DNA of 64,000 nt, taken from contig NZ_JAVFVU010000005.1 of NCBI RefSeq assembly GCF_030929615.1, forward strand, positions 62,001 through 126,000, in the 5' to 3' direction. The position numbers were made by a program, and so were the translations under genes. This document shows positions 28,056-36,303 of this stretch, one piece after another (position 1 is the first letter of the stretch; each line of letters begins with the position of its first letter). Under the pieces are notes generated by a model. That model had not been told where the DNA came from. It saw only the letters and a list, made by a program, of their open reading frames with translations, and did no database searches. Origin of the DNA: Dyadobacter sp. LHD-138 (GTDB taxonomy: Bacteria; Bacteroidota; Bacteroidia; Cytophagales; Spirosomataceae).

Positions 28056-28075
28056 ATCTGATTCAGACTGAAAAC

Positions 28076-29011
28076 TTAATCTCCGTCAACCAGAGTCCAT
28101 TTCTTCTTATCTTTATCATAGGAAAACTGGAACGAAGTCTCTGATTTAACCCGTGCATCCGTCATGCTAAAATTAAATGGTGAACCAGCAACCAGCATAT
28201 TGCCATTTTCATCAAAACGAATGCTTCGGGCTCTTATGGTGCTGGAAGTTCCGGCGTGTTTCAATGATCCTTCAGTGCGCACATCGCCTTTAAAATTCCC
28301 TTTTCTTGTTAATTCAACCGAGTAAATATCAGGGGAACGAAGACCTCCGAAGTATAACCTTTTCTCTCCGGTAATGCCGCCAACAAAAACGCTCGCGGCA
28401 TCGTGCCCTTTCAGCCGGTCCTCAATGTCGCCGTCTACCGGATCTATCACATAAATAACACCGTTTTCATGATTCTTCGTACTTCCAGCTACGCTGCTCA
28501 CGTATAACTTTTTACCATGACAGTCGTAATAAATACCCAAAACAGCAAAAGGCACGACACCGGCAGCGCTGTCAGGCTCAGGAAGTTCCGCCAAAATTTC
28601 CATGTTTCCCGTTTCTGAATCAATCTTAAAAACCTTGTTCATCTGCGTCAGCGGGATGCCTGCTTCATGCGCTTTGGGTAGTGGGGCCGTGTAAATATTC
28701 CCGTCCATATCGGTTGTCGTATTTCCCATCCAGCCGTTTCTATTCCATGACACATCCTGATAAGTCCTTTGACTTGCCGAGTCGGCAATTTTTCTGGGAT
28801 GTTCCACCAAAACGACACCCATCATGCCCGGCTCATCCGTTGAAAGGCTCGAACGGGTGGGATCAAAACCGAACGCTTTGATAAACGGAGCAGAACTGCG
28901 GCAGGGCGACATGCCAATCTCCTTGATCTCATCCGCTGTCATTTCCTTTTCTCCGCAGGATGGCAAGGTGAACGCAGCGGCCAGCAACAATATTATCGGA
29001 AAGTATTTCAT
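28076..29011 (-). CDS. Lipoprotein with beta-propeller-like repeats
   Basis: 311 aa. The lipobox is LPSC at about residues 16-19. The mature protein has repeated strands typical of SMP-30/propeller folds: DMDGNIYTAPLP, VFKIDSETGNMEIL, KLYVSSVAGSTKNHENGVIYVIDPV, RLYFGGLRSPDIYSVEL and SIRFDENGNMLVAG (each shorter than the limit here as separate pieces). No catalytic motif is clear. Probably an exported sugar-lactone-type or carbohydrate-associated lipoprotein of unknown role. It is transcribed away from hemE. Confidence 0.65.
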   Translation of the reverse strand: MKYFPIILLLAAAFTLPSCGEKEMTADEIKEIGMSPCRSSAPFIKAFGFDPTRSSLSTDEPGMMGVVLVEHPRKIADSASQRTYQDVSWNRNGWMGNTTTDMDGNIYTAPLPKAHEAGIPLTQMNKVFKIDSETGNMEILAELPEPDSAAGVVPFAVLGIYYDCHGKKLYVSSVAGSTKNHENGVIYVIDPVDGDIEDRLKGHDAASVFVGGITGEKRLYFGGLRSPDIYSVELTRKGNFKGDVRTEGSLKHAGTSSTIRARSIRFDENGNMLVAGSPFNFSMTDARVKSETSFQFSYDKDKKKWTLVDGD

Positions 29012-29164
29012 AGTCGGGTTTCTTATCTAAAACTATCCGCTTTAAAAACCGTTCCAGCCAGACTGATTTCCCCCATTTTTCATTTATAATCTTGAATTTC
29101 AAAAATCCTGGAACTTCTTGCCTTTCTTCACCCGTAAGCGCGTCCACTTTAAGCACATAATTCC

Positions 29165-29172
29165 TACCTTTG
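29165..29172 (+). promoter_or_regulatory. -7 box abutting the hemE start codon
   Basis: TACCTTTG fits TAnnTTTG and ends only 4 bases before the hemE ATG. Since transcription starts about 5-8 bases after this box, the mRNA would be leaderless or almost so. A good -33 element is not evident, so this is suggestive only. Confidence 0.4.
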
Positions 29173-29176
29173 CGGC

Positions 29177-30214
29177 ATGAAATTGAAAAATGATCTTTTG
29201 CTTCGGGCAGCGCGTGGTGAAAAAGTGGAACGCACACCCGTTTGGATGATGCGTCAGGCCGGTAGAATTCTGGCGGAATACCGTGCCGTTCGTGAAAAAG
29301 CCGGAAGTTTTATCCAGCTTGCCACGACACCGGAATTAGCCGCTGAAGTTACCATTCAACCTGTTGATTTATTAGGCGTTGATGCCGCCATTATATTTTC
29401 AGACATTCTTGTCGTCCCGGAAGGCATGGGATTACCCTATGAAATGGCTGAACTAAAAGGACCGATTTTCCCTGCGACCGTCAACACGATTGCGGACCTG
29501 GACAAACTCCGAATCGCCGATCCTGAAAATGATCTGGGATATGTGCTGGAAGCCATTCGTCTTACCAAACAAGGCCTTGCCAACCGTGTTCCGTTAATCG
29601 GTTTTGCGGGCGCGCCTTTTACGATTTTCTGTTACATGACAGAAGGCAAAGGTTCAAAAACATTTTCAGTGGCTAAGAAACATCTCTACGCCGATCCTGA
29701 ATTTTCTCATTTATTGTTACAAAAGATCACCGACAGTACCATCGCATACCTGAAAGCACAGGTTGCGGCGGGCGCTGACCTCCTTCAGATTTTTGATTCC
29801 TGGGCAGGAATTCTTTCTCCTGAACAATATAAAACGTTCTCGCTGCCTTACATCAAACAAATCTGTGATGCCATCACGGAGGTTCCGGTAACGGTTTTTG
29901 CCAAAGGCGCATTTTTTGCAAGAGAAGAAATCGGCGCATTGAACTGCTCGGTTGTAGGACTTGACTGGAATATGGATATCGCCGAATCGCGTAAACTGAT
30001 CCCGAATAAAACTTTACAGGGTAATCTTGATCCTTGTGTGCTTTATTCTTCATACGATCAGATCCGCGCAGAGGTGAAAAACATGGTGAACCAGTTTGGT
30101 ACGCAGCGTTACATTGCCAACCTGGGGCACGGCGTTTATCCGGATATGCAGCCAGATAAAGTAAGATGTTTTATTGAAGCCGTAAAAGAATTTTCTTCCG
30201 ACCAAAACATCTGA
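29177..30214 (+). CDS. hemE: Uroporphyrinogen decarboxylase
   Basis: 345 aa. HemE decarboxylates uroporphyrinogen III to coproporphyrinogen III in heme synthesis. Both family signatures are present: [10 protein letters not shown] near the N-terminus and GFAGAPFT in the core, plus the active-site Asp in FSDIL. The start [11 protein letters not shown] is the normal N-terminus, so the short leader is not a start-choice artefact. It is followed 11 bases later by the GmhB-like gene, probably in one transcript. Confidence 0.95.
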   Translation: MKLKNDLLLRAARGEKVERTPVWMMRQAGRILAEYRAVREKAGSFIQLATTPELAAEVTIQPVDLLGVDAAIIFSDILVVPEGMGLPYEMAELKGPIFPATVNTIADLDKLRIADPENDLGYVLEAIRLTKQGLANRVPLIGFAGAPFTIFCYMTEGKGSKTFSVAKKHLYADPEFSHLLLQKITDSTIAYLKAQVAAGADLLQIFDSWAGILSPEQYKTFSLPYIKQICDAITEVPVTVFAKGAFFAREEIGALNCSVVGLDWNMDIAESRKLIPNKTLQGNLDPCVLYSSYDQIRAEVKNMVNQFGTQRYIANLGHGVYPDMQPDKVRCFIEAVKEFSSDQNI

Positions 30215-30225
30215 CCTACTACCCT

Positions 30226-30750
30226 ATGCCCTTAGCCAAATGTATTTTTCTCGACCGTGACGGCGTGTTAAATGAGGATCTTAGTGATTATTTACACAAA
30301 CTGGAAGAACTGGTTATTCCCGCAGGCGTTCCGGAAGCACTTAAGTCGCTGAAAGAGGCAGGTTATTTATTGATCGTCATTACCAATCAGGCAGGCATTG
30401 CGAAAGGATTGTATGGACCCGATGCGGTTTATGCCATTCATGAGCAAATGCAGGAAGTTTCGGGAGGTATTCTGGACGATCTGTATTTCGCGCCGTCGCA
30501 TCCTGATTTCACAGGAAAATCGCTGTCACGCAAGCCGGATTCTTTGTTACTGGAAAAGGCGATAGCAAAATATAACATCGACGCGACACAATCCTGGATG
30601 ATTGGCGACCGCGCACGCGATATGCAGGCCGGACATAAAGTCGGCCTTAAAACAATACATATTATTCCTGAAAGCGAAGTTTCAGCAGGAGATTTTACCG
30701 CTGTAAGCTTATTTGACGCGGCAAAAATAATTTTAGATCTGCAAAACTAA
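30226..30750 (+). CDS. HAD-IIIA phosphatase, GmhB/HisB-N-like
   Basis: 174 aa. HAD motif I is FLDRDGVLNED, motif II is VITNQAG, motif III is the Lys in SRKPDSLLLEK and motif IV is MIGDRARDMQAG. This fits D-glycero-D-manno-heptose-1,7-bisphosphate 7-phosphatase. The Cys cluster that binds zinc in classic GmhB is missing (the loop reads FAPSHPDFTGKS), so the exact substrate is uncertain. It probably shares a transcript with hemE. Confidence 0.8.
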   Translation: MPLAKCIFLDRDGVLNEDLSDYLHKLEELVIPAGVPEALKSLKEAGYLLIVITNQAGIAKGLYGPDAVYAIHEQMQEVSGGILDDLYFAPSHPDFTGKSLSRKPDSLLLEKAIAKYNIDATQSWMIGDRARDMQAGHKVGLKTIHIIPESEVSAGDFTAVSLFDAAKIILDLQN

Positions 30751-30878
30751 GCGCGTACTTTCACGGCTTGCTTCTCAACTTTCAACGTGGATCCATACGC
30801 CGGACACTGATGCTTTGTGCAAGAAGATGCAAAGCCGATTGTCCCGCACAGCGCAAGGAGAAAGAATACCTTTTTCAT
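30747..30878 (-). CDS. 43-aa conserved small lipoprotein
   Basis: A short minus-strand gene overlaps the end of the GmhB-like gene by 4 bases. The product starts MKKVFFLLALCGTIGF, has the lipobox SSC at residues 18-20, and the mature 24 residues read CTKHQCPAYGSTLKV then a Lys/Val-rich end. A signal peptide with exactly placed lipobox, and a second Cys in HQCPAYG, argue for a real gene. Similar tiny lipoproteins occur in other Bacteroidota as I recall. Function unknown. Confidence 0.72.
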   Translation of the reverse strand: MKKVFFLLALCGTIGFASSCTKHQCPAYGSTLKVEKQAVKVRA

Positions 30879-30925
30879 AAATTCTTCAGAGTAGTATAAG
30901 AACGTTAGTTTTAAACTTAAAAGTT

Positions 30926-30962
30926 TTGGAATGAATTCGCAAGATTAACGAATTCATTCCAA
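30926..30962 (-). terminator. Terminator of the arginine decarboxylase gene
   Basis: A perfect 14-bp inverted repeat (30926-30939 and 30949-30962) lies just after the speA stop on the minus strand and is followed there by an A/T-rich stretch with TTTTAAG. Confidence 0.65.
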
Positions 30963-30979
30963 GAACGTTATATATTTTA

Positions 30980-32452
30980 TCAATTTTTTGTTTCAGCCAG
31001 TTCTTCTTCCGGTTCCACGGCAGTTTCTTCCTTATTGATCTGCGCCACATACGACTCATCCTTGAATCCCAAAATACGCAGCATCGAATCGCTATCCTGC
31101 TCCTCAGCGAAAACACGGGTCGTGATCCGCCCTTCTTCGTCCCGGTCGACCAAAACGTGTTTTGGTGCCGGAATCAGACAGTGCTGAATACCGCCATAAC
31201 CGCCCAGCGACTCCTGATAAGCGCCTGTATGGAAAAATCCGATGTATTGCTTTTCTGTTTCTTCCTCAAAAATCGGCATATACAAATCGGCACTGTGCAT
31301 TTCACTATTGTAGAAATCCTGTGAGTCGCAAGTCAGTCCGCCAAGGTTCACTTTTTGGTACGGATTATCCCAGTTATTGATCGGAAGCATGATATACTTC
31401 TGGTTCATACCCCAGGAATCGGGAAGCTGCGTGATAAACGAGCCGTTGATCATGTACCAAAGCTCCTTATCATTCTGCAATTTCTTGTCGATGATCTCGT
31501 AAATCACCGCACCGCTCTCTCCTACCGTATAACTTCCAAATTCCGTAAAAATATGAGGAACCGGAACATTGTTTTTATTACAGATCCACTGAATATTTTC
31601 AATGATTTCATCAATCATCTGCTGATAATCGTAACCCGACTGCAATGAAGTCTGGATCGGAAGCCCGCCACCGATATCAATTGAATCCAGTTCAGGACAA
31701 ATTTTCTGCATTTCACAGTATTTGAACATGAAACGGGTCAATTCACTCCAGTAATACGCGCTGTCCTTGATACCGGTATTGATAAAGAAATGAAGCATTT
31801 TAAGTTTAAAACGAGGGTTTGACTCGATTTTATCCTTATACAATTGCTGCACATCATTATAACGAATCCCCAAACGCGAGGTATAAAATGCAAAATTCGG
31901 TTCTTCATCCGTCGCGATACGCATGCCGAAATTAACCGTATCGGCTGTTACCTGCTGCTCGTAAAATTCAATTTCTTTGAGGTTATCCAGAATTGGGACC
32001 ACATTAAAACCTTCATTGATCAGCTCGCTCAGATACTGTGTGTATAACGGACGCTTGTATCCGTTGGCAAGAATAAAGGTCGATTTGCTTATTTTTCCAC
32101 GACGATACAACTCCCTGATAATAGGAATATCGAAAGACGAAGATGTTTCAAGGTGTATATTATGCTTAAGCGCCTCTTCCAACACAAAACTGAAATGCGA
32201 AGATTTGGTACAATAACAATAAGTATAAGTTCCCTTATAATTATGCCGTTTAAATGCATTTTTGAAAAACATATTAGCATTACTAATATGTTCACCGATT
32301 TTTGGCAGGTAATTAAGTTTCAAAGGCGTACCATGTTCCTTGATGATGTCCATCAGTGGTACATTGTTGAACAGCAATTCATCTTTGTCAACGTTAAACT
32401 CCATCGTAGGGAACTCGAACGTTTGCTGAATCAGGTCAATGTAGCTTTTCAT
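30980..32452 (-). CDS. speA: Biosynthetic arginine decarboxylase, fold III
   Basis: 490 aa, PLP enzyme of the alanine-racemase fold. It decarboxylates arginine to agmatine for polyamine synthesis. The cofactor-Lys region is TYCYCTKSSHFSFVLEEALK, followed by HLETSSSFDIPI; SIDIGGGLPI supplies the phosphate loop and the late Cys-containing GLTCDSQDF supplies the other active-site face. It is shorter than the E. coli SpeA and matches the Bacteroidota version. A C-terminal Glu-rich tail ends the protein. Its 5' region is discussed separately. Confidence 0.9.
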   Translation of the reverse strand: MKSYIDLIQQTFEFPTMEFNVDKDELLFNNVPLMDIIKEHGTPLKLNYLPKIGEHISNANMFFKNAFKRHNYKGTYTYCYCTKSSHFSFVLEEALKHNIHLETSSSFDIPIIRELYRRGKISKSTFILANGYKRPLYTQYLSELINEGFNVVPILDNLKEIEFYEQQVTADTVNFGMRIATDEEPNFAFYTSRLGIRYNDVQQLYKDKIESNPRFKLKMLHFFINTGIKDSAYYWSELTRFMFKYCEMQKICPELDSIDIGGGLPIQTSLQSGYDYQQMIDEIIENIQWICNKNNVPVPHIFTEFGSYTVGESGAVIYEIIDKKLQNDKELWYMINGSFITQLPDSWGMNQKYIMLPINNWDNPYQKVNLGGLTCDSQDFYNSEMHSADLYMPIFEEETEKQYIGFFHTGAYQESLGGYGGIQHCLIPAPKHVLVDRDEEGRITTRVFAEEQDSDSMLRILGFKDESYVAQINKEETAVEPEEELAETKN

Positions 32453-32673
32453 TTATTATTTTTCGCGGTAGCTATTAGTGGATTTGAATAAATAATTGAA
32501 TTTTATCTTTTTTACTTTTGATTCTCCCAGCCTCTTTCCGTCTCCTCTCATTTAATTATTTAACGGCTAACAACGGTTAAAAGAAAAGACCCGAAATTTG
32601 GTCAGAATATGTATTATTTCCAAACATCATTTGCGTTTAAAACATTCCGCCACATTACTTTATCATGGATATT

Positions 32674-32826
32674 TTAATGTTCATACCGCAAATCCCATGC
32701 TTGGTACTTTTTCAATAGGTTATTTTCTCTTCCTGAACTTACTTTAAACTCCGGATCAAGACCCGCGATCACCAGCACTTTTAAATTATTCTGTACGGAA
32801 TCATATTTCTTTTTGTTTATTAAATC
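32674..32826 (-). pseudogene. Decayed ORF fragment upstream of speA
   Basis: A 50-codon open stretch without a start codon reads like real protein: KVLVIAGLDPEFKVSSGREN followed by NLLKKYQAWDLRYEH and a stop. Stops flank it in frame. It lies in the 624-base gap between speA (start 32452) and the TetR gene (33077). Minus-strand TACCTTTG at 32912-32919 could have been its promoter or could give speA a leader of about 450 bases. I cannot name the family. The rest of the gap shows no other feature. Confidence 0.3.
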
Positions 32827-32911
32827 TCAATAAATTACAACTTAAAGCATTTTCGCAAACAGATTTTAACGCCAGGATTCACTTAAAAACCTGCCTAAAA
32901 GAACGAAACAT

Positions 32912-32919
32912 CAAAGGTA
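32912..32919 (-). promoter_or_regulatory. Minus-strand -7 box upstream of speA
   Basis: The minus strand reads TACCTTTG, an exact TAnnTTTG match, 460 bases before the speA start. No good -33 element is placed at 19 bases. Confidence 0.35.
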
Positions 32920-33076
32920 AAAAACACACTGAATAATTTAATAATCAAGAAATTAACAAATCTTTAATTTAATGTAGCCTCCCTGCTAAACCAAGTCACT
33001 TTTGTAATTCTTGAAAACTTTAAACATTATAAAAGTTTTCATAGTTTTTATCATTGGAAAATTTCAACTTTACTCT

Positions 33077-33703
33077 GTGAAAGAAAGAATTATAAAAGAA
33101 GCATTTAATCTCTTTTGGCGCTACGGCATCAAGAGTGTTACGATGGACGACATCGCAAAGGAACTTGGTATATCCAAGCGGACGATCTACCAGCATTATC
33201 CCGACAAGGAGGCTATTGTGGTGCTTGCCGTACAACAGGAACTGGACGTGCAGCAATGTCAGATGGATAAGATGGATGCCGAGAACCTGAACCCGATTGC
33301 GGAGATGATCCGGGCCTCGGATTATATGCGCATTTCTCTTGCTCACATGAATCCGGTGCTTTTCAACGACTTAAAAAAATATCATCCTCAGGCCTGGGAT
33401 CTGTTTTACAAGTATAAGCACCAGTACATTATCAAGGGTATCCGGGACAATCTGATCAAAGGACAGCAGCTGTTTCTATACAGAAAAGATATTAACGTAG
33501 AAATACTGTCGCTTTTACGGATTGAACAGGTGGAAATGGCCTTCGACCCGACCATTTTTCCCGCGGACCGTTTCAATATGATGCATGTTCAGATGGAATT
33601 CGTACACCATTTTTTACGTGGCATATTGACGGAATCAGGGTTTGAATACTATACTAAATATACAGACGAATCAGCAACACAAGCAAACACCCATGAAAAA
33701 TGA
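33077..33703 (+). CDS. TetR/AcrR family regulator of the efflux operon
   Basis: 208 aa from GTG 33077 (MKERIIKEAFNLFWRYG). The helix-turn-helix is VTMDDIAKELGISKRTIYQH, followed by DKEAIV. The open frame reaches further upstream to a TTG at 33011, but those residues form a hydrophobic stretch not found in TetR proteins. The C-terminal ligand domain is typical of Bacteroidota regulators of RND pumps. Its end overlaps the TolC gene by 11 bases, so it is part of the operon it probably represses. Confidence 0.88.
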   Translation: MKERIIKEAFNLFWRYGIKSVTMDDIAKELGISKRTIYQHYPDKEAIVVLAVQQELDVQQCQMDKMDAENLNPIAEMIRASDYMRISLAHMNPVLFNDLKKYHPQAWDLFYKYKHQYIIKGIRDNLIKGQQLFLYRKDINVEILSLLRIEQVEMAFDPTIFPADRFNMMHVQMEFVHHFLRGILTESGFEYYTKYTDESATQANTHEK

Positions 33704-35057
33704 ACAATTTATTCGCAGTGGCATTTTATCGCTGGCGATGTTTTTCAGCATTATTTCTGTCAGCGCGCAGGACGCCAGTTATACCTTACAGGAAGCTGTT
33801 GACTACGCCATTAAACATAACGTCAACATTAAAAGCGCGCAACTGGATGCCGTTTCAGCAGAAGCCCGCATTGGCGAGATCCGTGGCTCGGGACTTCCGC
33901 AGGTAACTGCCAACCTGAATTTAAGCGACAACGTGATCATACAGCGCGTATTCCTACCGGCAAACTTTGCCGACCCCAATGCCTCCCCCGACGCACCACC
34001 TGTGGCGGTTCAGTTTGGGGTAAAATACTCCGGAAGTGCTTCGGCTACGTTGAACCAGTTGATTTTCAGCGGCTCCTATTTTATCGGACTGAGAGCGGCG
34101 GCTACCTATCGTGAACTGGCCAGTAAGAGTGTAACACAGTCGAAAGTTACCGTGGCGGAGGCTGTTACAAAAGCTTACTACTCTGCACAGGTAGCCGAAG
34201 AACGGGCAAAAGTGCTTGATTTGAATATCGCACGTGTGGATTCTCTGAAACGTGAAACCGAAATCATGAACAAAGGTGGTTTTGTGGAGCTTCTCGATGT
34301 GAACCGTTTGGAAGTACAGATTAACAATCTGATCACGGAACGTCAGAAAGTACAAAATCTGATCGAGCTGAGTTATACGCTTTTGAAATATCAGATGGGC
34401 ATGCCGATGACAGAGTCCATCAAACTGGAAGACAGATTCGACGACCTGAGCATTGAAGCGTTAAAATCTGAATTTTCTGTTACGGCCGTCAATTACAATA
34501 GCCGTATTGAATATTCTTTGCTCGATACACAGTTCAAACTCGCCGGACTTGATTTGAAAAATATCCGCAGTGGTTATCTCCCGACGGTATCGGCCTCTTT
34601 TGGTTACGGACATAATAATGGTAGAAACAGCCTTCCGGATCTGTTTGGGACAAAATGGTTTAACAACTCGGTTCTTGCGCTCAACGTGAACATTCCGATT
34701 TTTGACGGTTTCACGAAAAAATACCAGGTACAGCAGAAAAAAGTGGCGCTTGATAAGGTGAAATTAAGCCAGACTTTACTGGAACAATCCATCGATCTGG
34801 AATCCAGACAGGCTGCCACCAACATCAAAAATGCGTATGCAACGCTGGAAACCCAACGCAGAAATGTTGACCTGGCGAAGGAGATTGTACGTGTTTCCAA
34901 AATTAAATACAAGGAAGGTGTTGGCTCTAACATTGAAGTGATCAATGCCGAATCCTCTTTCAAGGAAGCACAAACGAACTACTACTCTGCCTTATATGAT
35001 TTCCTGATTTCCAAAGTTGATCTCAGCAAGGCCAAAGGCGAACTTTATCACGATTAA
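33693..35057 (+). CDS. TolC-family outer-membrane efflux protein
   Basis: 454 aa from ATG 33693, with a signal peptide ending Ser-Ala-Gln. Two OEP repeats are visible: the first begins YTLQEAVDYAIKHNV and the second has EYSLLDTQFKLAGLDLKNIR. Long coiled-coil stretches form the periplasmic tunnel. It is the outer-membrane duct of the tripartite pump and starts inside the TetR gene's end, giving coupled translation. Confidence 0.93.
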   Translation: MKNEQFIRSGILSLAMFFSIISVSAQDASYTLQEAVDYAIKHNVNIKSAQLDAVSAEARIGEIRGSGLPQVTANLNLSDNVIIQRVFLPANFADPNASPDAPPVAVQFGVKYSGSASATLNQLIFSGSYFIGLRAAATYRELASKSVTQSKVTVAEAVTKAYYSAQVAEERAKVLDLNIARVDSLKRETEIMNKGGFVELLDVNRLEVQINNLITERQKVQNLIELSYTLLKYQMGMPMTESIKLEDRFDDLSIEALKSEFSVTAVNYNSRIEYSLLDTQFKLAGLDLKNIRSGYLPTVSASFGYGHNNGRNSLPDLFGTKWFNNSVLALNVNIPIFDGFTKKYQVQQKKVALDKVKLSQTLLEQSIDLESRQAATNIKNAYATLETQRRNVDLAKEIVRVSKIKYKEGVGSNIEVINAESSFKEAQTNYYSALYDFLISKVDLSKAKGELYHD

Positions 35058-35079
35058 TCATTGACAATTAAAATATCTC

Positions 35080-36213
35080 ATGAAAAAAAATATCCTAACC
35101 ATAGCAATCGCTGCTGCTTTACTGGCTTCATGCACAGGAGAGAAAAAAGATGGACTGGCGGCAAAAAAAGAAGAGCTGACCCAACTAAAAACGCAACAGG
35201 GCGAAACCGACAAAAAGATAAAAGCACTTGAAATTGAAATTGCGAAACTGGATCCGAAAAAAGCCGGTGAAGCAAAAGTAAAAGCGGTAAGTGTGGCACC
35301 TTTAAATGCCGAAACTTTCCGCCACTATGTTGAACTTCAGGGTTCCGTCGATGCTAAAAACAATGTGATGGTTACGCCAAAATCGGGCGGCGCGATTATC
35401 GCCATGTACGTCAAGGAAGGTGATTATGTGAATACCGGCACGGTGATCGGCAAGATCGACGACAGTATTCTGCGTGAATCACTGGAAGAGATAAAAACGC
35501 AGATGACACTGACCAACACCTTGTTTGAGAAGCAAAAAAATCTTTGGAACCAGAAAATCGGTACTGAAATTCAATTTCTTCAGGCAAAAAACAATAAGGA
35601 AGGCCTGGAAAGAAAGCTGGCTACTTTAAATTCCCAGCTGGCGCAGTCCCGGATCGTTTCCCCGATGTCGGGCGTGGTAGACCAGGTGCATGTAAAGGTA
35701 GGCGAACTTGCTTCTCCTGGTGCTGGTGTCGTGCGCATTGTCAACCTGAGCAATCTGAAAGTGATGGCAAAGGTATCCGATACGTATGCAGCCAGCGTGA
35801 AAAAGGGCGACGAAGTGATTGTTAAATTTCCTGATCTGAAAAAGGAATACAAAGCGAAGATTTCGTTTGTAAGCACCACGGTTGACCCGCTTTCCAGAAC
35901 TTTTACCATTGAAGCCAACCTGCCGTCGTCGAAGGAAATTAAACCCAATATGATGGCCCAGGTTCAGATCAATGACGCCACGAGTAAAAACGCCCTGGCC
36001 ATCGACCAGAACTTTGTGCAAAGCACTGAAAAAGGAAACATCGTTTATGTAGCTGTTACAGAGGGAAATAAAAAAATAGCCAAGGCCAAAGAAGTGAAAA
36101 CCGGGCTGAGCTATAACGGCAAAATAGAAATACTGGAAGGCCTGACCGCCGGCGACCAGCTGATTACACTCGGCTATCAGGAAGTATCGGACGGACAACC
36201 TATCACGTATTAG
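35080..36213 (+). CDS. RND efflux periplasmic adaptor, lipoprotein
   Basis: 377 aa. Lipobox LLASC near residue 18 is followed by a Lys/Glu coiled coil, then the membrane-fusion core: barrel-sandwich halves GGAIIAMYVKEGDYVNTGTV and SPMSGVVDQVHVKVGE around a helical hairpin, and the beta-barrel with KGDEVIVKFPD. It bridges the RND pump to TolC in the periplasm. It lies 22 bases after the TolC gene. Confidence 0.93.
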   Translation: MKKNILTIAIAAALLASCTGEKKDGLAAKKEELTQLKTQQGETDKKIKALEIEIAKLDPKKAGEAKVKAVSVAPLNAETFRHYVELQGSVDAKNNVMVTPKSGGAIIAMYVKEGDYVNTGTVIGKIDDSILRESLEEIKTQMTLTNTLFEKQKNLWNQKIGTEIQFLQAKNNKEGLERKLATLNSQLAQSRIVSPMSGVVDQVHVKVGELASPGAGVVRIVNLSNLKVMAKVSDTYAASVKKGDEVIVKFPDLKKEYKAKISFVSTTVDPLSRTFTIEANLPSSKEIKPNMMAQVQINDATSKNALAIDQNFVQSTEKGNIVYVAVTEGNKKIAKAKEVKTGLSYNGKIEILEGLTAGDQLITLGYQEVSDGQPITY

Positions 36214-36303
36214 CAGTGGGCATTGAGGTAAGCGTATGGGGTGAAGGTCGCCCTCTGCCGCACGCCTTTACCTCGCCGCCTTTCACTTTTAACTTTCTTA
36301 GAC

